Source: Saprospiraceae bacterium UBA2329 (GTDB taxonomy: Bacteria; Bacteroidota; Bacteroidia; Chitinophagales; Saprospiraceae). Taken from it: a stretch of 26,560 nucleotides of DNA. This document shows, piece by piece, positions 15,480 through 20,789 of this stretch (position 1 is the first letter of the stretch; the number at the start of each line of letters is the position of its first letter). The translations under genes and the position numbers were made by a program. The notes under the pieces are model-generated. The model searched no databases. It worked only from the letters and a program-made list of their open reading frames with translations, and was not told the DNA's origin. The stretch lies in contig DDUV01000057.1 of NCBI GenBank assembly GCA_002344975.1, forward strand, positions 82,278-108,837, written 5' to 3'.

Positions 15480-17036
15480 TTACTTCAACAACAACAACTT
15501 ACACCCCCCGCTTTCTTCCATCACCTCCACAACGTGTTCCTTATAAATGCGCTCCTCCTTCTCGGCGCTGCAAACCAAGATGTAATCCCCGCCGGCAAAC
15601 CGCTCCTCCGGGTAGTACGCCGCCACCGAGATGTTGTAGCCGTGTTGGTCGTTCAGCAGGCGCGCCGTGAAGCCCGTTTGGCCGCTGTATTCGTGACAAT
15701 AGACTTTGTACGCCTTGATGTCCGGTCGCTTTTGTTGCAAATACTCCATAAACGGCTGATAGCGCTCATCATCGGAGGCCGGACCGGTCTGCGAAATGTC
15801 TCTCAGCGCCCGCACCGAAAAACCCGCCAACAGCAGCGCCAAAACAATCCAGATCATTTTTTTCCAATCGGGAAACTCCTCCGCCAAAGCCTGCACCGCA
15901 CTGCCCGCCATCAGCGCCGCAATGGGGTACAGGGGCGCATCGTACCACGATAACTTGGTAACGGAAAACGTAATCATCACAAAATGAACGAGTAAACTCA
16001 GCCACAGCAGCGCGCCAAACGTCCGAAATCCGGAATCAGTCGGCGGTCGCCGGTGCAATCCGGAATCAGGAATCCGAAATCCGGAATCAGTCGGCGGTCG
16101 GCTGTGCAATCCGGAATCCGGAATCCGAAATCCGAAATTTTGAATCCGAAACATCAAACCCCCATGCAGCAGCAACACCCCCCACCAGGGCCAAAAACGC
16201 CGACTGAAAAACTCGGAGATGTAGTAATTCCAACTCAACTGATGCCCGTCCTGCACTTTCACATACCTGCCCAGCACAGTATCCTGTTCAAAAGACATAA
16301 AGCCCGGAAAGGCCCGCTCCATCAGCGCATAATACAAAACCACGCCGCCCATCACCAGTGCCGCCGCCGCCCACAGCATGGGTTCGCGCAGCAGCGATAC
16401 GAGCCGCTTTCGCCATAAAAACCACAGCGCAAAAGCCGGCAGCAGCGCAAACGCAAAAAAGCTCTTGGTCAGAAATCCGGCCAGCAAAGTAAGACCAAGC
16501 AGCCCCAGATACCACCGCCGCCGTTGCACCTGTCCGGCCGCATAAGTTCTTTCCGTCAGATACACCAACAGCAAACCGGCCGTCATCAAAAACAACAAAA
16601 TGGCGTCGTGATCGCCGGTGCGGGCCACATGATCGCGCAGGAAACCCGGCGACAACACGAGTATCCAACCCGCCGCCACACCCGAATAGGGCAGGTCAGG
16701 CACAGCCCGCCGCCAAAACCAGAGCATACCCACCAGCAAGGCCGAAAACAGGGCTATAGGCAGCCGCAAGGTCCACTCATCGTACCCAAAAGCGCGGTAC
16801 GACAGGGCCTGCCACCAGGTGCCGAAGGGCGGTTTGAGGTTGCGATAAAACGTGATGCCGGGGTAGTAGTCGAAATTGGGCAGGTAGCCGCCTTCCTCCA
16901 CTGCGTAGTAGGCGCGCATGGCAAACAGCGACTCGTCCCAGGCGCGCAGCGGCGCATCGCCCAATTTGTAAAACAAAGGCCACAAGGCTGCCGCCAACAA
17001 TACAAGGCCCACTATGCGTTTGGCCGGCTCTTTCAT
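15480..17036 (-). CDS. GT39-type (ArnT/PMT-like) membrane glycosyltransferase
   Basis: This is a polytopic glycosyltransferase of 518 residues of the dolichyl/undecaprenyl-phosphate-sugar family. The first loop has the acidic motif DAPLRAWDESLFAMRAYY (WDES at 33-36), the usual site of the catalytic Asp, followed by FYRNLKPPFGTWWQ (63-76) and an Arg-rich EWTLRLPIALFSALL helix start. About ten hydrophobic helices follow, then a soluble C-terminal domain (about 395-518). It would transfer a sugar from a polyprenyl carrier to lipid or protein on the outer face of the inner membrane. Residues about 296-338 are abnormal: two copies of a 17-residue unit (GFRIPDSGLH, then SRPPTDS or RRPPTDS) encoded by an intergenic-type repeat, between two membrane helices. 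The frame stays open, so the protein is probably still made. Confidence 0.8.
   Translation of the reverse strand: MKEPAKRIVGLVLLAAALWPLFYKLGDAPLRAWDESLFAMRAYYAVEEGGYLPNFDYYPGITFYRNLKPPFGTWWQALSYRAFGYDEWTLRLPIALFSALLVGMLWFWRRAVPDLPYSGVAAGWILVLSPGFLRDHVARTGDHDAILLFLMTAGLLLVYLTERTYAAGQVQRRRWYLGLLGLTLLAGFLTKSFFAFALLPAFALWFLWRKRLVSLLREPMLWAAAALVMGGVVLYYALMERAFPGFMSFEQDTVLGRYVKVQDGHQLSWNYYISEFFSRRFWPWWGVLLLHGGLMFRIQNFGFRIPDSGLHSRPPTDSGFRIPDSGLHRRPPTDSGFRTFGALLWLSLLVHFVMITFSVTKLSWYDAPLYPIAALMAGSAVQALAEEFPDWKKMIWIVLALLLAGFSVRALRDISQTGPASDDERYQPFMEYLQQKRPDIKAYKVYCHEYSGQTGFTARLLNDQHGYNISVAAYYPEERFAGGDYILVCSAEKEERIYKEHVVEVMEESGGCKLLLLK
16021..16150. repeat. 51-bp tandem repeat plus dispersed GGAATCCGAAAT units inside a gene
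   Basis: Two 51-bp copies, 16033-16083 and 16084-16134, differ at only a few positions. They are flanked by further GGAATCCGAAATCC-type units up to 16150. The stretch AATCAGGAATCCGAAAT at 16064-16080 is the exact reverse complement of bases 1-17 of the window. The unit length is a multiple of three, so the glycosyltransferase frame is preserved. Confidence 0.9.
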
Positions 17037-17233
17037 ACATACTCAGTTTGAGGCCATGAAAGTAGGAGTTTTGGCGGAAATGGCGCGAAGGTTTTCAGGT
17101 GACATCTAACGGAGCGCCTGAGCGCGACGGAAGGTGTTATCTGAAAACCTTGGGAAATGCTTCCTGTATTAACGAGAGGCCACCTGCCCGCGCGAGGTTC
17201 TACCTTCATGTTTACCCCGCACGGCGGGGTGCG
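17037..17233. other. Non-coding stretch left of the hairpin cluster
   Basis: There is no credible gene here. It holds the region upstream of the glycosyltransferase (a weak TACTTTCA box on the minus strand near 17060) and degenerate pieces of the repeats that follow, such as GCGCGAGGTTCTACC near 17195 and the hairpin CCCCGC-ACG-GCGGGG near 17217-17231. Confidence 0.4.
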
Positions 17234-17277
17234 GACTATCCGGCGGGTTCTACCCGCCTTGCACATCCCTCATTTAC
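17234..17277. repeat. 44-bp dispersed repeat, copy 1
   Basis: These 44 bases recur without a mismatch at 20049-20092. They contain a hairpin with a 7-bp stem, GGCGGGT-TCT-ACCCGCC (17242-17258). The second copy provides the stop codon of a lipoprotein gene. Confidence 0.95.
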
Positions 17278-17279
17278 AC

Positions 17280-17530
17280 CGCTCGCGCGAGATTCCATCT
17301 CGTGCGAGTATTATGCGGGTTCTACCCGCCTTGCAACCATTCGCAACGGGCAAGAGCTGTTAGCTTTTACCTGCTGTTGCTCCGGTAAAGCTAACAGTTC
17401 TCCAAGTACCGCTCGCACGAGATGGAATCTCGCGCGAGTATTATGCGGGTTCTACCCGCCTTGCAACCATTCGCAATGGTCAATATCTGTTAGCTTTCAC
17501 CCGCTATTGCCCCGAAAAGCTAACAGCTCT
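17280..17530. repeat. Two-unit hairpin repeat, 130-bp period, with an inverted module
   Basis: The segment 17306-17400 recurs at 17436-17530, an offset of 130 bp. Each unit has the hairpin GCGGGT-TCT-ACCCGC (17315-17329 and 17445-17459) and a hairpin with arms CTGTTAGCTTT and AAAGCTAACAG (17357-17397 and 17487-17526). A third hairpin precedes each unit: CTCGCGCGAGA, loop TTCCA, TCTCGTGCGAG at 17282-17308. The second copy (about 17411-17438) is the exact reverse complement, with loop TGGAA. Stems are conserved better than loops. Confidence 0.9.
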
Positions 17531-17561
17531 ACACCTGCACCAATGGAAACCACCACACTCA

Positions 17562-17591
17562 TATATATACGCCCCCGATTTCGTATATATA
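17562..17591. repeat. AT-rich inverted repeat
   Basis: TATATATACG (17562-17571) and CGTATATATA (17582-17591) are perfect 10-bp arms around a 10-nt loop. Further TATATAGGC motifs occur at about 17625-17645. No function is evident. Confidence 0.7.
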
Positions 17592-17671
17592 CATTCAGCG
17601 GCGACACTTGGACGCTTCGCGTGCATATATAGGCCATATATAGGCGCTCTTTTTTCCGATATACGGAAATG

Positions 17672-17702
17672 AAAAAGGGAACGATGCAACTCGCTCCCTT
17701 TT
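17672..17702 (-). terminator. Probable terminator of the TIR-FGE gene
   Basis: On the minus strand, AAAAGGGA-g-CGA pairs with TCG-t-TCCCTTTT around a 6-nt loop, followed by more T residues. It lies about 40 bp after the stop codon of the TIR-FGE gene. The stem has one internal mismatch. Confidence 0.6.
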
Positions 17703-17742
17703 CAGGTTTTTTCAAAAGGTAAGAAGGTAAAAATGCCATAAT

Positions 17743-19146
17743 CTAAGGGGTCCTGGAAAGACGGAACCCTATGCCGTAGTTGCGATCGTCGGGAGTGACG
17801 CTGCCGCGATACGCCACCCGAACGAGCCGCGGGTAGTTGTACCACGACCCGCCGCGTAGCACACGGAGGGAGCCCGAAGCCGGCCCGCGGTAGTTGTTTT
17901 CGTGGCCGCCGGGGTAGGCCGCCTTCCAGTCCCAGCACCATTCCCACACATTGCCGCTCATATCGTGCAGCCCCAGCGCATTGGGACTGTTCAGGCTGCC
18001 CACGGGTACGGTTTTGCCGCGGTATTCGCCGGCTACGGAGTAGGCTTTTTTATAAGCTGCGCTTCCGTCGAAATTGATCTCTTGGGGGTCGGCCACATTT
18101 TTCCCATTGCCGAACAGCACGGCCTTGCCGCCGCCGCGGGCCGCGTATTCCCACTCCGCCTCGGTGGGCAGGCGGTAGCCCGTAGCGCTCCAGTCGGCGC
18201 TCACTTGGTCACCATTGATTGTATAAACTTTGGTGAGGTTCTGCTGTTCGCTGAGCCAGTTGCAGTAGGCTGCGGCGTCATACCAGCTTACGTTGATGAC
18301 AGGTCGTTGGCCGCGCCCCCAGCCGCTGTCGGAGGGCTTTTCTCTGCCCGTGGCTGCACAAAAGGCATCGTATTCGTCAAACGTCACAGCATATTTCCCC
18401 ATATAAAAATCATCCACCGTCACGCGGGTCACGGGTTTTTCGTCGTCTCGGCAGTCTTTTTGCTCCGGAGTGCCGCCCATGTCAAAGGCTCCGCCTTTTA
18501 CCAGCACCATGCCTACGGCGGCCTCTTTTTCGCGGCGTTTTTCTTCTTCCTTGCGGCGTTTTTCTTCTTCGGCACGTTGCCGTCGCTCCTGCTCTGCGCG
18601 GCGCGCCTGTTCCTCTTTGGCTTGTTGGGCGGCGTGGCGGGTCTCTTCGGTGGCCTCTTTTTCGCGGCGGGCTTGTTCCGTCTTTTCCTCCCGCTGCTGC
18701 TCTATGCTGTGTGCCATGTCCCACAGAGCTTCGGCGGCGTAGGTAAAAGCCTCGTCGCGGTCGCTCCAGGAGGTAACGGGTTTGCCGTCTTTGGGCAGGG
18801 CCTGCAGCTCGGCCAATGGCGTCGTTCTCCAGGCGCAGGGGCGCACAATCATGGGCACTACGCGGGCGCTGCCTTTGCGGTGGCGGTCCAAGGCATCGGC
18901 CACTTCTTTGTCGTAGAAATAATCGGAGGCAATGGCGTCGGCGCTCACCAAGAGCAGGATGATGTCGGCGGCGTGCAGGTTTTTTTTGATGCTCGCCTCC
19001 CACTCGGCGCCGGGTTCTATGAGGCCGTCGTACCATATCCGCAGCTTGTCGGCGCGCTCCAAAGGCCGGAGGTGTACGCGGAACTCGTCCAGCAGGGCGC
19101 TGTCCTTGCGGGCGTAGGCGATGAATATTTGTACGGCTTGGGCCAT
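17743..19146 (-). CDS. TIR / charged helix / FGE-fold (C-type-lectin-like) protein
   Basis: This is a three-part protein of 467 residues. A TIR domain (about 1-148) begins QIFIAYARKDSALLDEFRVH and contains VSADAIASDYFYDKEV, where Glu81 is the candidate NAD-hydrolase glutamate. Residues 149-209 form a highly charged helix of Glu, Arg and Lys, likely a coiled coil. Residues 210-467 are a formylglycine-generating-enzyme/sulfatase-modifying-factor fold, with GMVLVKGGAFDMGG, GYRLPTEAEWEYAARGG, SGNVWEWCWDW and RVLRGGSWYNYPR. The catalytic Cys pair of true FGE enzymes is missing from the C-terminal segment, so this is probably a binding domain. A sensor-effector role in immunity or signalling is inferred. 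The C-terminal 35 residues resemble a retroelement-diversified variable region. There is no signal peptide, and a TACCTTTA box lies at 19176-19183. Confidence 0.9.
   Translation of the reverse strand: MAQAVQIFIAYARKDSALLDEFRVHLRPLERADKLRIWYDGLIEPGAEWEASIKKNLHAADIILLLVSADAIASDYFYDKEVADALDRHRKGSARVVPMIVRPCAWRTTPLAELQALPKDGKPVTSWSDRDEAFTYAAEALWDMAHSIEQQREEKTEQARREKEATEETRHAAQQAKEEQARRAEQERRQRAEEEKRRKEEEKRREKEAAVGMVLVKGGAFDMGGTPEQKDCRDDEKPVTRVTVDDFYMGKYAVTFDEYDAFCAATGREKPSDSGWGRGQRPVINVSWYDAAAYCNWLSEQQNLTKVYTINGDQVSADWSATGYRLPTEAEWEYAARGGGKAVLFGNGKNVADPQEINFDGSAAYKKAYSVAGEYRGKTVPVGSLNSPNALGLHDMSGNVWEWCWDWKAAYPGGHENNYRGPASGSLRVLRGGSWYNYPRLVRVAYRGSVTPDDRNYGIGFRLSRTP
17758..17856 (-). other. Candidate variable region, DGR-like, at the end of the FGE domain
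   Basis: Residues 431-463 read RGGSWYNYPRLVRVAYRG, then SVTPDDRNYGIGFRL. At the positions that vary in diversity-generating retroelement targets (Tyr-Asn-Tyr, Leu-Val, Tyr, Gly-Ser-Val, Asp-Asp, Asn-Tyr-Gly) every codon ends in C or T: TAC AAC TAC, CTC GTT, TAT, GGC AGC GTC, GAC GAT, AAC TAC GGC. All can be derived from AAC or AAT by changing only A bases. Constant anchors (GGSW, R, GFR) surround them. No template repeat or reverse transcriptase was seen in the window, so the label is a hypothesis. Confidence 0.45.
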
Positions 19147-19175
19147 GAGTGGTGCAGGCTTGCGGTTGTGGGGCG

Positions 19176-19183
19176 TAAAGGTA
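19176..19183 (-). promoter_or_regulatory. -7 box of the TIR-FGE gene
   Basis: TACCTTTA on the minus strand, followed by CGCCCC, lies 29 nt before the ATG. It matches the box of the RND operon. The last base differs from the TAnnTTTG consensus, and no -33 element was found. Confidence 0.4.
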
Positions 19184-19301
19184 GGAGATTTTGGGGATAA
19201 AATAAACCATAAGGCGCACAGGCAGCGGGAATCCGTACCGACTCCGCGGGCTGCTCATGTCGGCGAGTAAAATACAACATTTCAAAATGCTGAAAAAAAG
19301 C

Positions 19302-19309
19302 TATCTTTG
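19302..19309 (+). promoter_or_regulatory. -7 box of the nucleotidyltransferase pair
   Basis: TATCTTTG is a full TAnnTTTG match, 20 nt before the ATG at 19330. The -33 region offers only a weak TTTC about 18 nt upstream. Confidence 0.6.
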
Positions 19310-19329
19310 TCAAGTAAATTGATCAGGAT

Positions 19330-19545
19330 ATGGCTGTAAATGAATCCATTCAACAGACGGCTCCACTCGTCCGTATCTTCAAAAAAGGCGAAGAACCTGA
19401 CGACATTTTTTATTGGCTGTCTCGCCCGCCCATTGAACGCATCTGCGCTTTGGAGGAAATACGCAAACAATACAACGACTGGAAATATGGTACTGGACTC
19501 GAATTTCAAAGAGTTTATACAATCGTTAAACGCAAACGGGGTTAA
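19330..19545 (+). CDS. Small protein upstream of a nucleotidyltransferase, possible antitoxin
   Basis: I do not recognise a named family. The 71-residue product is hydrophilic and mostly helical in character (FKKGEEPDDIFYWLSRPPIE, then RICALEEIRKQYNDWKYGTG), ending in basic residues VKRKRG. The pattern 'PxxRIxALEExRKQY' is one I associate with small proteins that often precede DUF6036-type nucleotidyltransferases in Bacteroidota. Its last 59 bases overlap the start of the nucleotidyltransferase in another frame, so translation is likely coupled. A full -7 box lies 20 nt upstream. It could be the antitoxin-like partner, but that is inferred only from size, order and overlap. Confidence 0.65.
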   Translation: MAVNESIQQTAPLVRIFKKGEEPDDIFYWLSRPPIERICALEEIRKQYNDWKYGTGLEFQRVYTIVKRKRG

Positions 19546-19951
19546 GTATCTCGTTATTGGCGGTTTTGCGGTTGCTTATCATGGCTATCCCCGGTACACA
19601 AAAGACATTGACTTTTGGATATGGGCCTCGCCTGATAATGCGACCCGAGTGTTGCAAACGATTCGGGACTTTGGCTTCGGCTCACTCGGCTTGACAGAGG
19701 ATGATTTTTTAGACACTACCAATGTGATTCAAATCGGCCAAGCGCCCAATCGAATAGATTTGATCATGGAATTGGAAGGCATGGACTTCGCCGAATGTTA
19801 CGAACATCGGAGGGAAGTTACTTTTGAAGGAATCTCCCTTCATTTTATTGACCTTGACGACCTTATTGAAAGCAAACTTCTTGCTGGTCGGCGAAAAGAT
19901 TTAGTTGATGTGGATGAATTGAAAAAGCAGAAGAAAAAAAAGAAAAGATGA
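19487..19951 (+). CDS. DUF6036-like nucleotidyltransferase
   Basis: This 154-residue protein has a nucleotidyltransferase fold of the MNT/DUF6036 (AbiEii-related) kind. Residues 1-12 (MVLDSNFKEFIQ) form the leading helix. The core motif YLVIGGFAVAYHGYPRYTKD, then IDFWI, contains the GG and DxD catalytic signature. IQIGQAPNRIDLIMELEG carries the third acidic residue, and ISLHFIDLDDLIESKLLAGR is the conserved C-terminal block. The frame could be read from 19340, but ATG 19487 gives the usual family length and start. The start lies inside the preceding small ORF (59-bp overlap). The tail ends in a Lys-rich run (KKQKKKKKR). A toxin that modifies RNA or protein with nucleotides is possible; this is inferred from the family. 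Confidence 0.8.
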   Translation: MVLDSNFKEFIQSLNANGVKYLVIGGFAVAYHGYPRYTKDIDFWIWASPDNATRVLQTIRDFGFGSLGLTEDDFLDTTNVIQIGQAPNRIDLIMELEGMDFAECYEHRREVTFEGISLHFIDLDDLIESKLLAGRRKDLVDVDELKKQKKKKKR

Positions 19952-20005
19952 CTTTATACCGCCTTGCACGCCCCTGTTTTTCAAAAAACGCATAGCGCTC
20001 GCACC

Positions 20006-20024
20006 GGCATAGCCAGCAGCCCCG
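20006..20024. repeat. 19-bp direct repeat, left copy
   Basis: GGCATAGCCAGCAGCCCCG recurs with one mismatch at 20770-20788. The two copies bracket the lipoprotein gene and the long hairpins. The left copy begins 54 bp after the nucleotidyltransferase stop, and the right copy ends one base before the stop codon of the FAD-dehydrogenase gene. Confidence 0.8.
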
Positions 20025-20092
20025 CTCGCGCGAGATTCCATCTCGTGCGACTATCCGGCGGGTTCTACCCGCCTTGCACATCCCTCATTTAC
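20023..20092. repeat. Dispersed hairpin repeat, second locus
   Basis: CGCTCGCGCGAGATTCCATC and the following CTCGTGCGA match the hairpin at 17281. They are fused directly to the 44-bp repeat GACTATCC...TTTAC (20049-20092), identical to 17234-17277. The order of the two modules is swapped relative to the first locus. The repeat includes the TAA stop codon of the lipoprotein gene on the minus strand (20089-20091). Confidence 0.92.
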
Positions 20093-20595
20093 TTCGGTTG
20101 CAAAAACGCATAGCCCTTATGCCTGCGGTAAGTATAGCCGCCAATGACGCACTTGGTCCGGGTCAGCAGTTCCAACTGCACCGTATCCGAGCCGCCCAGG
20201 CCGACGCGCGCCAGATACGTTTGGCCGTTCCTGCGCATCGGTTCTATATGGATAGGGTCGGTGTGGATCGGCACCGTTTCAGTCCTTTTGATTTCGTCGT
20301 TGTAAGGAAGAAAATATTCGAGCGCGTAATTCGAGTCCTTGTGAAAGGACCACCAGAGGATGTTTTCTTTCCAAAACTCATCCCTTGCGTCTTCCGGCAC
20401 CCAGAACCCGTTGAGATGCTTGCGCACCTCCTCTAACCGACTCAAATCTACCGGCTTATCGTTTTTCACCACTACGAGATGGCGATCAGAGCCGGAGCAG
20501 GCCACGAGCAGCAGAAGCAAGAGCAACCATATTGGCCGTGAGGTGTAGTGCAGCCACTTATTTTTTGTATGTATGAAACAGAAAAAAGCGATCAT
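20089..20595 (-). CDS. Predicted lipoprotein of unknown function
   Basis: No family is recognised. The product has a hydrophobic stretch WLLLLLLLVACSGSD in which LVAC-S is a good lipobox, so it is probably a lipoprotein. The mature part of about 130 residues is polar and contains WVPEDARDEFWKENILWWSF and VGLGGSDTVQLELLTRTKC. Which start is used is uncertain. ATG 20595 gives 168 residues with an unusually long pre-signal region; the in-frame ATG at 20646 lies inside a hairpin repeat and is unlikely. Its stop codon is part of a dispersed repeat. The gene lies between 19-bp direct repeats, so it may be an acquired cassette. Confidence 0.6.
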   Translation of the reverse strand: MIAFFCFIHTKNKWLHYTSRPIWLLLLLLLVACSGSDRHLVVVKNDKPVDLSRLEEVRKHLNGFWVPEDARDEFWKENILWWSFHKDSNYALEYFLPYNDEIKRTETVPIHTDPIHIEPMRRNGQTYLARVGLGGSDTVQLELLTRTKCVIGGYTYRRHKGYAFLQPK

Positions 20596-20611
20596 GGTGC
20601 AAGTTATACTC

Positions 20612-20659
20612 GATAGCCAGTGGTTTGCGAATTTTAGTTTTTGCAAACCACTGGCTATC
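20612..20659. repeat. Long perfect hairpin, first of a pair
   Basis: GATAGCCAGTGGTTTGC (20612-20628) and GCAAACCACTGGCTATC (20643-20659) are perfect 17-bp arms around a 14-nt loop. Pairing continues for three more bases after a one-base bulge. Confidence 0.95.
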
Positions 20660-20665
20660 AGTTAT

Positions 20666-20713
20666 CCCGATGAAAAATGGTTTATATTTTTTCGCAAACC
20701 ATTTTTCATCGGG
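20666..20713. repeat. Long perfect hairpin, second of a pair
   Basis: CCCGATGAAAAATGGTTT (20666-20683) and AAACCATTTTTCATCGGG (20696-20713) are perfect 18-bp arms around a 12-nt loop. Four more base pairs follow after a one-base bulge, as in the first hairpin. Both hairpins contain TGGTTTGCGAA, one in its left arm and the other, reverse-complemented, in its right arm. Confidence 0.95.
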
Positions 20714-20769
20714 TATAAGTATTATGCGGACGTGAATCCGCCACATACCGTCAGATGGAATTTTGCACA

Positions 20770-20788
20770 GGCATAGTCAGCAGCCCCG
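20770..20788. repeat. 19-bp direct repeat, right copy
   Basis: GGCATAGTCAGCAGCCCCG matches 20006-20024 at 18 of 19 positions and in the same orientation. Confidence 0.8.
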
Positions 20789-20789
20789 T

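Noticed and set aside
17040..17740. Template repeat of a diversity-generating retroelement next to the TIR-FGE gene
   Set aside because: No segment resembles the 17758-17856 variable region with A substitutions. The repeats here are unrelated hairpin modules.
17902..19200. Long open frame of 432 codons on the plus strand over the TIR-FGE gene
   Set aside because: It is antisense to a gene with three recognisable domains, and its translation is low-complexity Ala/Gly/Phe-rich sequence without family features. It is a GC-composition shadow.
20573..20776. Small plus-strand ORF of 67 codons
   Set aside because: It is made almost entirely of the two long inverted repeats, so its open frame reflects hairpin sequence. 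No protein feature supports it.
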